Part shown: in pieces, positions 12,001 to 22,129 of the stretch
Layout: the number at the start of each line of letters is the position of its first letter
Numbering within the stretch: position 1 is the first letter of the stretch
NCBI GenBank assembly: GCA_027946355.1
Contig: JAPEUS010000007.1
Span: 62,001 to 126,000, forward strand
DNA: 64,000 nt
Source of the DNA: Collariella sp. IMI 366227
Taxonomy: Eukaryota > Ascomycota > Sordariomycetes > Sordariales > Chaetomiaceae
Reading direction: 5' to 3'
Program-made: the position numbers and the translations under genes
Notes under the pieces: generated by a model
Told to the model about the DNA's origin: nothing
Databases searched by the model: none
What the model saw: the letters and a program-made list of their open reading frames with translations, nothing else

Positions 12001-14383
12001 GATAATCATGGCCGACTGGTGTCTCCCCGACAGAGACGGTTGAGTGGTGGCTGTTGTGGCCGGGCTCAAGCCAGCTGAGGATGTTCTCAGCCACCAGCAG
12101 CCAACACCCGTATGGCCGAGGTGCATCCACTGGAATCATCGACAGCAGATCTTGAGCAAGCTCCATTTTGGCCTTGTCCGCCTTAGAGGCGAAAAAGGGG
12201 GCAAAGACAGAACGAAAGAAGTCCGCAAAAGCTTTGTCATCCGAGATGCCGGGCGAGAGAATCGAGAGTATAGAGAAGAGTGCGTAGAGTGGCGCTTTGG
12301 CAGATGGCTGCTGCTTGCCCGGCTTTTCTGAGAAGGGTAGGAGTCCAAGCGAGCTGATCATGGTCTCCAAGTACTTCCGCACAGCGACAAGGAACTCGGC
12401 CACGTTGCTCTCGGCCCCGTCCTTGCTCGACAAGCCTCGCTTCCAAACCTTTTGGAGAACGTTCAAAGCCTCACCAACGAAAAGCGCAGTATCCCTCGAG
12501 ACCTTGATCTCCTTGGCGGCGGCGGAGGTGACGGTGGAAACTAGTGTTTGCCAGAGTTTGGAAGCTGCGCTAGTACTGTTGGCCAGCGAAAGAAAGTCCT
12601 GGTCCAGGATAGGCTCCACGACAGCAAAGACCCTGTTGGTATTGCGTCTGATCCATTTAGAATCGATGGGCGGAAGCTCATCTGGCTTGACGAGCGGACT
12701 CTCCACAATGTGATCGACCCTCCAAATTCGCGGTGTGGTACAATCAAACAGACCACTGAGAATGGAGCTTGCCTGGCGAAGATTGTCTCCCGCGGCCTCT
12801 GCTGTTTGATCGAGCAGCTTTACCAGGACAGGCTTGAGGCTGGTGTCCCAGTAGGTGTCGAGGAGCATCGAATTGGTGTTCGGCTTAAAAGCATAGTAAA
12901 ACAGATTGCAAATTCCGCCGAGAACAGCCTGTCGCAACTCCTCTGAGGTCTTTCCAGAACCCTTTCGCCTAAGTTGACTGATGAGCGGTGTGGTCAAGGT
13001 CGCCAAGTTCTTGGGAAGCGCCCGCTCTTCGAGGTGCATGAGGTAGACGAGACGACCCCAAGCATGGTTGGCGGCGATCTTAGTCGGAAAGTCGGGACTG
13101 TTGAAGCAGTTCTGAATGATGTGAAGCCAAGGCCCGGCATACTCCCACTTGTCCAGACGGATGCGGAGAAGAAGGATGACGACACTCCAGATCTCGGGAA
13201 CAACAGCCGATTCATGCTTGTCCTTGGTCATGGCTTTAAGTCTCTCCTCGTAGTACTGTATGTACCTGCGGTCTTCGTACACGAAGTTCAAGGCCTCCAT
13301 GACCTTCCGCGAGAGTTGCTTTTCGTGGCCGATACTGAAGGCCGCTTCCAACCCCAGGGAGATGGCCGCTGATCGGATGTCTTTCAGGTTGCTGAGCATA
13401 TCGGTGAACATGTCGAGCAGCCACTCAGCGTGAACAATCATGAGCTGCCTGCACTGTTGGACGAGTTTTCGGTAAATGAGGACACGAGACAGGATGATGC
13501 TTTTCCCTTTCAGGTGCTCCTCAATGTTGTGCAGTGACGAGACCAACCTCCCAACCCGGTCAGCAGTCATGACCTTGGACGAGAAGTTCTGCAGAGAAAT
13601 GACCTGCATGAGGCGGCGGGCAGTGTCCTTGGGTAGAGCAGCATCCTCAAACGAGCGGATGCAGTGGTCGATAATGAAAACGCCAAAGTCATTGGAGATG
13701 GTGGAGGCGATGGCGGGGAAGTGCAGAAATGTGTTGAGGAGGTTAAGAGCATGGTTGACAAGGGAGGTATCGAGACCGCCCTCGGGTGTCCTGGCCACGA
13801 TATCCCTTTGCATAAACTGAGCGAAGAGAGTCATCTTTTCTCGCAGAGCCACCCGATCAGGCAAATTGTTGGAGGCCTTCCATGCCCGTGTCAGCACCAG
13901 GTAGGCGTCGACCTTCGAGTCGCGGTCGCCGCCGGCGAGCTGCTGAAGGGTGGATTCCAACATGGCAGTTAGGTTTGTCTGCGGATTCGAAGGATCGGAC
14001 AGGTCGCCGACGGTGGAATCGAGAGTATTCGTGACGTGGGTGGTGACCTTGAGGATGGACTTGACGGGTTTGGACGCGCTTCGAGGTAGAGACACCGGAG
14101 TCGGGTGCTGTCTCACTCCGTCCCCGTCAATGTACACGGGCGGGTCCTTATACTCAGCCTGGGCCGAGAACCCGACCTTCTTCCGTATCCTTCGAACGGT
14201 CGAGTCTGTCGCGATAGAGGAGGCGGGTGACTGTGCTGGAGGAGTATGTAGGCTTTTTCGGGTATCGATGGAGCCCAGAGGTCGGATGGAAGCTGGTATC
14301 TCATGGTGTGCTTCGCGCGGTGGGGTCGGTGGTCTTGGTGGCAGTGAGCTCAGGAAACTGGAGATGATGGCTGGAGATGACAT
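9029..14383 (-). CDS. RIF1: Rif1 (Rap1-interacting factor 1) orthologue
   Basis: Telomere and replication-timing factor that recruits protein phosphatase 1. Two exons (14383-11432 and 11383-9029) with a short intron (donor GTAAGT) give 1,768 aa, intact. The start is MSSPAIISSFLSSLPPRPPTPPRE; the Pro-rich SLPPRPPTPPRE opening is typical of fungal Rif1, so the upstream ATG at 14674 was not used. Residues about 150-1100 form the helical-repeat Rif1 N-terminal domain. The remainder is acidic and low complexity with many SP/TP sites, ending in a short charged helix (MDMKRELYEAERRGRA). Two PP1-docking motifs are seen near the N-terminus: KKVGF at residues 68-72 (RVxF type) and SILK at 109-112. Divergent from Ric8. 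Confidence 0.9.
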
Positions 14384-15436
14384 CCTGTCCAGCTGGCCTG
14401 CGTGGGGGTTGGAGGCAGATGGACTGCGTCCAGAGACCAGCGAACTATCACCGAGAGAGTGTCGGTGGCAGGCACATCGAGAACCAAGAACGCCGAGGGC
14501 TTTGCAGAAATCAAAGTGAAAAAAACTCCCAAAGAACCAAAATTTGAACCAGAAAATAACGTCAGATGGTGATGGTGACCCGGCGTTGTGTCTAGCCGTG
14601 GTGTGGCCAGCAGCGGATGGGGTTGTCGGGTCGGGACAGAGGGTGGTTGCTGGCTGCTGGCTGCTGGGCGCCATTCAATTAAGACTTTTGACGCGCAGCG
14701 CGTATCCCAAAGCATGCAGGCGCGTCCGCATCGCGCCTGCTCCCTGCTTAGGCTCCCGGACCCACTTCAACCTCCTCTTTTCTTCCCCAGTCAGAGACCC
14801 CCCAATATGGTTTAGCGGATAGGTCCTTTTGAATCTTCAAGCCCATAGGTTCACGAACATCATCCACCCCGTGTTAAGTCAGCTTTCTTCAATCAAAAGA
14901 GTTGACAAGTTCATAATTCCTTTCTTTCTTCTGTATATTCATCAGTTTTGTGTCTCAATTCAAAGAGTACAAAGCCTCAACGTTAGGCGTGCAAGCTGAC
15001 CTCTGAGGTTCCGTCAAGGTTTTTTGAAATGCAGGGATCAGCTCTCCTCTTTATTGGGAAGCCCAGACAACCCTGGACTTACGGAGTGCTATTAGCTGTA
15101 AGTCGATTGAAGCCAGAATCATCACTGGAAAAGGAGGAAGCCCGTCATCTTCAGGAAGTTTAACATGAACTCTAGTATTTTTTTTAACCCCTTTGGTATT
15201 CTGATCAGTCCTGTTGTCGTTCTGTTGTCCGGTCGACTCAAGCTTGAGACTTGAACTGGCAGGAAGCAGGGGTGCTCCACTCTGTGGATGACGGGAAGCT
15301 CACCACCATGGTGGGGCACTTTTCATTCCCAAACCTTGAACCTTAAACCTACAACCTACAGTCCTGAACTTCTGGAACAGACAATCCCAAATACCAAAGG
15401 AACAAGTGACCGCAAAACTGCGTTCACAGCACTCAG
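14384..15436. other. Region between Rif1 start and the first recognisable Ric8 exon
   Basis: Rif1 leader plus about 500 bp where the Ric8 N-terminal exon(s) should be. No ORF here resembles a Ric8 N-terminus. An 11-bp T-rich tract lies near 15176. A tRNA-like A-box string near 14812 does not fold convincingly. Confidence 0.5.
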
Positions 15437-16783
15437 GGTTGGAGACTCTCACCAAACTTGCCTTTGACAGTGACTCAGACATCACATCCCGGAATGCCCT
15501 TCGGGTTCTATGCAATGCCTTGTTTCTTAAGCCCGAGACACGGCAAATGTTTGTTGACCTTGGGTATGAAGCCAAGGCGTGTGCCAAACTCAAGAACGAC
15601 AGCCGAGACGACGAGTTTCTGATATCCAGGCTTATCCTCCTTACCACCTACGGGACGACGATCAACCTCGCGACGATGATAGAGAAGTACCAACTGGCCG
15701 ACTCTATTATCCAGAACTTGTCAAGGCATGCTACCCGGTTTTCTGCACAGGATACGAAGATAGCAACAGTCGACCCAATGGAGGATATGGCCCTGGCGGA
15801 AACTCTCAAAGTCATCTTCAACGTCACTGCCTTCGCCAAAGACCATCTCAGCTCTTTCGACGCCGCAATCCCTTACATCACCACCATCCTCTGCGCCTAC
15901 CCCCTCCCCACAACCAAAACCCCTCTCGACCCTCCTTCAGCCTTCTCATCAACGCCTTCATTAACCTCGACCTATCCACCCCTACCGCCAAAACCGCCCT
16001 CTACCCCTCCGCCCATCCAACCCGCGTCGCAGACCGCCTCCTCGCCCTCCTCGGTCTCTCAATGAAATTTTACCCTGACACCAACCTCGAACAGACCGTC
16101 ACCCCACTCATATGCGTCCTCTCCTCACTCTACGAACACGCCCCAACCCTCGATATCCCCTCCAGCTCAACCTCTACCACCAACAACAACCCCAACTCAG
16201 AGGACGTCCGCGCCTTCATTCGCACCGCCCTGCTTCCCACAGCCGAGGACCGCAAAACCGTCCTCGGCCAGGGCACCACCCTGCCCGCGCAGCTGCTGCG
16301 CAATTGGACGAATCCGCTCGCGCCGCAGTTCCGCAGCGCCATCGCGCATCTGTACTTTGATATGTCCGCCAAGGACCCGGCGCAGTTTGTGGAGAATGTT
16401 GGGTACGGCTATGCGTCTGGGTTTTTGTTTGATAACAAGATTGAGGTGCCTGAGGGGGTTATGAAGGGGCATGGTGCCGGTGGTGCTGGGGAGGGGAGTA
16501 GCAGGGCAGAGGCCTGTTAATCCGATTACGGGGCAGTTTTTGGATAGGGAGAAGGTGCCGGATTTGCCGGAGATGACGATGGAGGAGAAGGAGAGGGAGG
16601 CGGAGAGGTTGTTTGTGCTTTTTGAGAGGTATGTTTCTGGTGTGTTCTTGAGCAAGGTTTGGTTGAAGGCTAATAATGACCAGGCTGAAGCAGACGGGGG
16701 TTATGTCAGTGCAGAACCCGGTTGAGACGGCAATGCAGGAAGGTCGGATCCAGGAATTGTCAGACTCGGATGATGAGGACTAG
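15437..16783 (+). CDS. ric8: Ric8 / synembryn, G-alpha chaperone and exchange factor; 5' end unresolved, two frameshifts
   Basis: Cytosolic armadillo-like protein that folds G-alpha subunits and acts as their GEF. The first recognisable exon starts after an acceptor at 15435-15436 with LETLTKLAFDSDSD, then ITSRNALRVLCNALFLKPE, which is characteristic. Later blocks are VIFNVTAFAKDH, LLINAFINLDLS, WTNPLAPQFRSAIAHLYFDM, PVNPITGQFLD and the acidic C-terminus ELSDSDDED. A 55-nt intron lies at 16629-16683. The frame loses one base near CCTCC 15931-15935 and gains one near the G-tract at about 16488; net length is in phase. About 430 aa are present, and roughly 50 N-terminal residues expected in the family are not found upstream. 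It could be a gene with a diverged first exon or a 5'-truncated copy. Confidence 0.85.
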
Positions 16784-17134
16784 ACTTGGGCACAAAGGGA
16801 TCGGGTGATTTACAGAAAGGCTCTAGTAAAATCCATTGCTTTCCGTGGTAAACACTGCTTGGGGTGCACTTCGAAAGAACTGTTCTTCTAGGACGATCCA
16901 TTCTGCCTCGACTCGCCTTCTAGATTTTGCTTCTTGCGTCAAAAATAGAACATTTTCTAGGATACTTTAAGATGCAAGTGAGATTATTTATTTCTATTAT
17001 TAAAAACCTATGTTTTCATTGACAATAAACTCTGAAGGATATCTGAAGGATACCAGGGACATGAGTTTCTAGGTTCTTGTTGTGTTTGAAGACCTGTCTT
17101 GGGTTAGTAGAGATGAATCCAGAAGGTGAGTGAA

Positions 17135-17581
17135 TGTCATGAACCGACCAGGCCCGGCGGGGGGCGTACGGAAGTAGTCCTGGCCAATCGTTAGGACAGT
17201 GTACTACGGACCAATCATAAGAAGGAAGAAGTGATCGGGGAACGATCACCATGATCATAAGAAAAGAGATCGATAGGATCGGGAGCCACTGCTACGATCG
17301 CTAAGGGATCCTGAGCGATATCGAATGATTGCGAAGATCTAAGTACAAGGTACTTAGATACTTAGACAGTATATAGTTACTCGTTCTGGAGGGCTCTGGG
17401 AGATTCTCCAGTAAGCAATACAATTTGTTATCCCCACACTGATAGCATTGAGAACTTGTTGCTTTTGCACTTGTTGCTTTTGCACTTGTTGTGAACCTTT
17501 TGGCTTCACCGAATCAACCCCGACAACCGAACGTTACCTTCAGAAGTTCCTTTCAGAGTAGGGGCCTCGAGATTCGTCACA
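17135..17581. mobile_element. Solo LTR of an LTR retrotransposon with 5-bp target-site duplication
   Basis: 447 bp bounded by TGTCATGAA at the left and TTCGTCACA at the right; these are imperfect inverted repeats (7 of 9) with TG...CA ends. Immediately outside are identical 5-bp flanks, GTGAA at 17130-17134 and at 17582-17586, the usual target-site duplication length for Ty3/Gypsy and Copia elements. Inside are a TATA-like tatatag near 17381, GATC-rich sequence (17230-17340) and a 15-bp unit repeated 2.6 times from 17454. No gag or pol coding sequence flanks it, so this is a solo LTR left by LTR-LTR recombination. Strand and superfamily cannot be fixed from the sequence alone. Confidence 0.8.
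17454..17492. repeat. 15-bp tandem repeat (2.6 copies) inside the LTR
   Basis: Unit acttgttgcttttgc at 17454-17468 and 17469-17483, then a partial third copy. It probably arose by slippage. Confidence 0.9.
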
Positions 17582-18082
17582 GTGAATCAACGCCTTTGTC
17601 TAATCTTCAACCCATTTCTAGAATACTATGAACATAACCTTCCTTTTTCCTTTGTACAAGTGAATCAATTTGTAATAATCTTGTGGCTATCCAAGGCAAG
17701 ATCACATCTAACTCTAACCCTAAAATAGCATCGTACTAACGACTTAAAGGTCGCCGCCAAACCCAAACACCTGACCTTGTCTACATCATCGCGCACGTCT
17801 GGCTCTCGCCCCGAAACGCCCATCATTCTCACCGTCGCATTCATCAGAACAAAAAAGGGAACTATCGCGTCTTGATTCTATGTAAGGTATATTTTCCCCT
17901 GAAATTATTCCACTTAATTTCAAGATTTTCTTTTGGCTCAATCTCAGTCTTTTCATCGCGCAGTTTCCTCTCAACGAGGCCCATGACAGCTCGGCAACAC
18001 CAAGCCAGCCGCGTCTCAACTTCGTTACGCGCGAAGTCGCATAGCCCCATCAACCTAAAGTTACGGCCTTAGAACCTTAAAG

Positions 18083-19293
18083 ATGCCGTTTGGCGAGGAT
18101 TTCTTCGGGGCTGGTCCTATGAGCCCTCTGGTCCAGAGCGACCTGCTTGGGTAAATCGCGAGCGAGCACCAACACGCTTTAATTCAATTTGTCGTAAATA
18201 GTTTCTGCAATTTTGCACCTCCGACGAGCACCTTGTCTTTGTTCCATTTGGTTTCTTTCTTGTGTTTTACATCCTATCTTGATTTCCGACCCAATTGGCG
18301 CAGCCGGTCGAATGCGCTACACTGCAAAGCCCAAGACATCAACAAGTATGAACAGATACTGACACGTCCCATAGCTCACTTGAGCCTGAATCGCCCAGCA
18401 ACCAGGTGGCTATTAAGGCGACAAACCTCACCATCGTCACTCTGGACGACCGTGAAGACCTGAACGGGGACTCGGGAGGTATCCCTGAAGCCGACATGGA
18501 CATCGACATGGGCGGCATCGAGGACGACTCAATCCCCTCAGCCCCTACATCGACCCTCGAGAAGCGCGGCAGGCCATCGCTCTCGGGCACTCCCGCCAAG
18601 TCAGTTGGCGCCCAAACCCCGCGCTCCACCAAGAGCATCGCGGCGCCCAAAAGCGCGGGCCGTAGCACCGGCAAGCGCAAGTCTGCGGAGGTCGAGCTCG
18701 AGGAAAAAGAGGCGGAGCGGACGCCGGCGCGCCGGGCGGGTCGTCCGCGCTCGACAGGCCCTGCCGCCAGCGCGCGCCTTGCTGCTAAGGCCGCGAGCAA
18801 GCCTGGTCGTGGCCGTCCCAAGCTTGTGAGTATCACTCCGATGTGAACACGACCATTTTTTATCTAACGCAAAACACAGAGTGTCGCAAAGCCCACCAAG
18901 AAGGCCGGGCGTCCCAAGAAGGAGGCCAACGGCGAGGTGGCCGAGGACGAGTACGAGGTGGAGGATATTGTTGACTCAGTCATCGAGGCCGACACCATGG
19001 AGCACATGCACCTGATCAAGTGGAAGAACTACCCGGCCAGCGACAACACGTGGGAGCCCAAGAAGAACCTCAAGGGCTCGCTAGATCTGGTGCGCAAGCC
19101 CAACGCCAAGAAGAAGAAGAAGGAAAGGGCTGCAGCAGCTGCCAGCAAGGTCTCGGCGCGGAAGGCCGCTGTTGCGCCCGCTGGGGAGGCAAAGAAGACT
19201 AGGGGCAAGCCCAAGGCTGTACAGCCGGTAAAGGCGGTGAATAAATCGCCTAAGAGGCCGGCGGGACGGGAGAGGAGGGCGACTCTGGCTTGA
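18083..19293 (+). CDS. Chromodomain protein with several AT-hook-like GRP motifs
   Basis: Likely a nuclear reader of methylated histone tails. Exons 18083-18150, 18375-18825 and 18880-19293 give 310 aa, intact. The first intron (224 nt) is unusually long for this window. Exon 2 carries GRP-type DNA-binding motifs: KRGRPSL, RRAGRPRS and GRGRPKL; a fourth, KAGRPKK, opens exon 3. The chromodomain follows (about residues 190-240), beginning EYEVEDIVDSVIEAD and including LIKWKNYP and NTWEPKKNL, with the aromatic cage residues Tyr, Trp and Trp present. The tail is Lys/Ala-rich and basic. There is no chromoshadow domain, so it is not a standard HP1. It may correspond to one of the small fungal chromodomain proteins; the exact orthologue is not assigned. 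Start: the ATG giving MPFGEDFFGAGP, joined in phase by the long intron. Confidence 0.85.
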
Positions 19294-19850
19294 TCGTCGG
19301 TTTGGCGCATGGCTTGTTTTCTTTTCCCACGTTTTTCCTCTCTATTTGCTCTCCAGTTTCCGGCGCGGGGTCTAGCGGGCCATTTGGCCGTTTTTCTTTT
19401 CTCCAGGTTGCGCAAAAGGGCGGTAACAAAGAAGGGCTCCGCGGCAGTGGTTGAACGCGTCGCCAGTTGAGAATGCTCTGAGGGTCTTGAGGGTTGCTTG
19501 CCTCGAGGTGATGGATGGGTCCGGGGGAGGGCGGTTTGTATTTTTAGACATAGCGGCTATTGCCATGCTTGCAACTCTTGACTGACGCGTCGTCGAGCTT
19601 GCTCGTGCAGTGACTGAAGCAATCATCAACTGTCCTGATCTCCTAATCTCCTGATCACGAAAGGGGTGAGCTCCTGCTCAGTGGATCCGAGATGTGGGGC
19701 ACCCCTGAGCTCCCTGCAGCTGCTTGATGACGTCCGGGGCATTTTTCTTCGCGTGTCACTGGCCTGACCCTCAACACCACAAACTCTTTGGCAACGTGTT
19801 TTCCACACATCGTAGACAGCCACCCACCTGCGCAACCCTTAACCGCAACT
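19294..19850. other. Intergenic before the MPDU1-like gene
   Basis: 3' flank of the chromodomain gene and promoter of the MPDU1-like gene. A TGACGTC half-CRE string lies near 19727. Nothing else recognised. Confidence 0.4.
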
Positions 19851-20804
19851 ATGGACACCATCCGCTCGGCGATACAGCCCCTCACGCACAACCTCCCCGG
19901 TCCGATCCGTGATTTGGGCGTGTCTATCATCGGCGACAAGTGCTACCAGGCGCTGCTCCTCGACGTCGACCTCGAGAACACCGAGTGCCTCAAGTACGCC
20001 ATCAGCAAGGCGCTCGGCATCGGCATCGTGGGCGCATCTTCGGTCGTCAAGGTGCCGCAGATCATCAAGCTCGCCAGCTCTAGGTCAGCCAGCGGCGTCT
20101 CGTTCCTCTCATACCTTCTCGAGACCAGCAGCTACCTCATCTCGCTCGCCTACAACTTCCGCAACGCGTTTCCCTTCAGCACCTACGGCGAGACGGCGCT
20201 CGTGCTCGGGCAGAATGTCATCATTACTGTTCTTGTGCTCAACTACAGCGGCAGGGCCAGTATGGCTGCCCTGTTCGTCGCGGCGCTGGCGACGAGTGTC
20301 GTGACGCTCTTCGCCGAGAACGTCCTCGATATGCAGAAGCTGCGGTATCTGCAGGCTGGTGCGGGCGTTCTCAGCGTTGCAAGCAAGGTCCCGCAGATCC
20401 TGGCGATCTGGCAGGAGGGCGGCACTGGGCAGTTGAGCGCGTACACGGTGAGTCGACCTAGCCGTTGCCTGATTGGGCCTGAACATGATGCTGACGGAAT
20501 GTTTCTGCAGGTCTTCAACTACCTCCTCGGCTCGCTCACGCGCATCTTCACGACCCTGCAAGAGGTGGACGACAAGCTAATCCTCTACGGGTTCGTCGCC
20601 GGCTTTGCGCTCAACCTGGTGCTGGCGCTGCAGATGGTCTACTACTGGAATGTTCCCTCGTCCAAGGCTAAGGGCAAGCAAAAGGAGGCTCCGGTTCGGG
20701 CCAAAGCTCAGCCTAAGGTTAAGGTTCCCTCTCCGGCTCCCGCGGCGACCTCGACGACAGCGGTGTCGAAGAGCAAGGGCCCGACGACCCGCCGTCGTGG
20801 GTAA
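19851..20804 (+). CDS. MPDU1/Lec35-like PQ-loop membrane protein
   Basis: Mannose-P-dolichol utilisation defect 1 family; in animals it is required for use of dolichol-phosphate sugars in the ER. Exons 19851-20447 and 20511-20804 give 296 aa. Two PQ-loop repeats are visible, KVPQIIKL (about 20059) and KVPQILAIW (about 20386), among about seven hydrophobic segments. The C-terminus is a Lys/Pro/Ser-rich cytosolic tail (...KSKGPTTRRRG). The 63-nt intron has a good GTGAGT donor and CTGCAG acceptor, but it is a multiple of three and contains no in-frame stop, so retention would insert 21 residues in the second PQ-loop region. The spliced form is preferred because it matches the family (QLSAYTVFNYLLGSLTR). 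Confidence 0.9.
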   Translation: MDTIRSAIQPLTHNLPGPIRDLGVSIIGDKCYQALLLDVDLENTECLKYAISKALGIGIVGASSVVKVPQIIKLASSRSASGVSFLSYLLETSSYLISLAYNFRNAFPFSTYGETALVLGQNVIITVLVLNYSGRASMAALFVAALATSVVTLFAENVLDMQKLRYLQAGAGVLSVASKVPQILAIWQEGGTGQLSAYTVSRPSRCLIGPEHDADGMFLQVFNYLLGSLTRIFTTLQEVDDKLILYGFVAGFALNLVLALQMVYYWNVPSSKAKGKQKEAPVRAKAQPKVKVPSPAPAATSTTAVSKSKGPTTRRRG

Positions 20805-22129
20805 GGGGTGTTCCACGCTTTGGATTGAGGATTCGGTTGTCGGCGCGCGCTGCGGCGTGGTCTAGTTACGAGCGGTTAATAATCCATTTTCTTCCTTATC
20901 TCTGTTTTTCAGCTGGTCTTCTCCAGTGACAAGTCCCTGGCCTCTCGACCACGTTGTCCTTTACATACGGGTACCCGGTCCCGTCTGTTCGAGACCGTTC
21001 GGAGCCGTCCCACAACGTGTCATGCGCTCAATGCCCGAGATGTCCGCTGCCAAGGATTCGCATTCAGAAACCTGATATCAATGGCAAACCACCACTCGAT
21101 GTCTAGAAAGTTAGTAGCTGTCTGCAGCTTAAAAACACTTCAAGACACCGGACAAGAATGATTTCGTTTTCGAGGACTGCTGCCCTAAATTGACCCCGAA
21201 TTCAAGCTTCTCGGCTTGTGGGGGAACCCTGACTTCCCCACAATGCCCCTCTTCCAACCCTGCAGAACGCATGTGCAAGTCGGAAAAAATATTGGCGCCA
21301 TCTTCTGGCCGTCGATAAGGGTCTAGGCTTCCGGATGGCGGTGAGGGCTTGCAATGGGGTCACTTGATGATATTTCGAGAATGAGGAGACGGCAAAGCCG
21401 TTTCTCGGGTCGACGGAGAGCCAAGCAAAGAGATTGGCCTACCAGCAATGGAATCTTGAGGTTTAGTTCACATGGTTTGGACTTCAACCAAGATCATCAG
21501 ACCGGAGCCACCTCGCCGCTCCGGGCCGCACCGTCGGGTTCAATAAAGCGGTTGCACTCGGGATGCCAAGCACCCAATTTTGCGAATTGCATCCTTCGGG
21601 CCCGCCTCCGTTGAGCCCGGGGCAGCGGTCCCTGGCGTTTGTTGGCTTGGTGTGAGGCCGACGTGGTAATAAATGGGGATGCCCTTCCTCTTCGTGTTCT
21701 CATCCCGTCTTTCGATGGCGCCATCGAGATCACTCCCAACCATTGCGTCAAAGAACGGTTGCGTGCTCACCGGGTTCCTAATCCATTCTCTTCTCCAGCG
21801 TTTTTTAAACACTCCACCTCGTTTGATCGTGGGGGTTCCCCTTTTTTCTTCCTATTGCTTTCTTTGAGAACAACCCCCAAGGCCCTTCCTCCGCCTGCCC
21901 CATCCCTTCGTGGGCCCTTTTACCGCCTCACTTTCTCCAAACTTGGGTCTTCCCGTTCTTGGCATACATAAAGCTCCTCGAACCAGCCTGGCCTCCTGCA
22001 CATTTCCTTGAAACAATCCTCCTTCCCGGGCCCTGGAGGAGCTCATAGGGCTGAAATACCCCCAACACCGAGTCAACCCCATCTACTCACCCCCACTCAA
22101 CCCGCCTTACACCCACACAGAGAACCACC
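20805..22129. other. Long intergenic region and choline sulfatase promoter
   Basis: 1.3 kb without a recognisable gene. It contains the CYS3-type palindrome at 21712-21727 and a pyrimidine-rich stretch (21780-22125) typical of a fungal leader. Confidence 0.5.
21712..21727. promoter_or_regulatory. 16-bp perfect palindrome containing a CYS3-type site (ATGGCGCCAT)
   Basis: tcgatggcgccatcga is self-complementary. Its 10-bp core (21715-21724) fits ATGRYRYCAT, the consensus bound by the sulfur regulator CYS3 in Neurospora, at all positions. It lies about 405 bp before the choline sulfatase start, a gene class controlled by sulfur limitation. Binding is inferred. Confidence 0.6.

Larger units (their letters stand above)
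16784..18082. other. Intergenic with solo LTR
   Basis: AT-richer than its surroundings. It holds the solo LTR (17135-17581), the Ric8 3' flank and the leader of the chromodomain gene. No coding region seen. Confidence 0.6.

Noticed and set aside
14806..14880. tRNA-like string (tggtttagcggat followed by ggttcacgaac)
   Set aside because: A-box and B-box resemblance only; acceptor and T stems do not pair.
17040..17760. RIP-degraded transposon block
   Set aside because: Only one 447-bp LTR with clean ends is visible; the base composition is not the strong AT bias expected of heavily RIP-mutated DNA.
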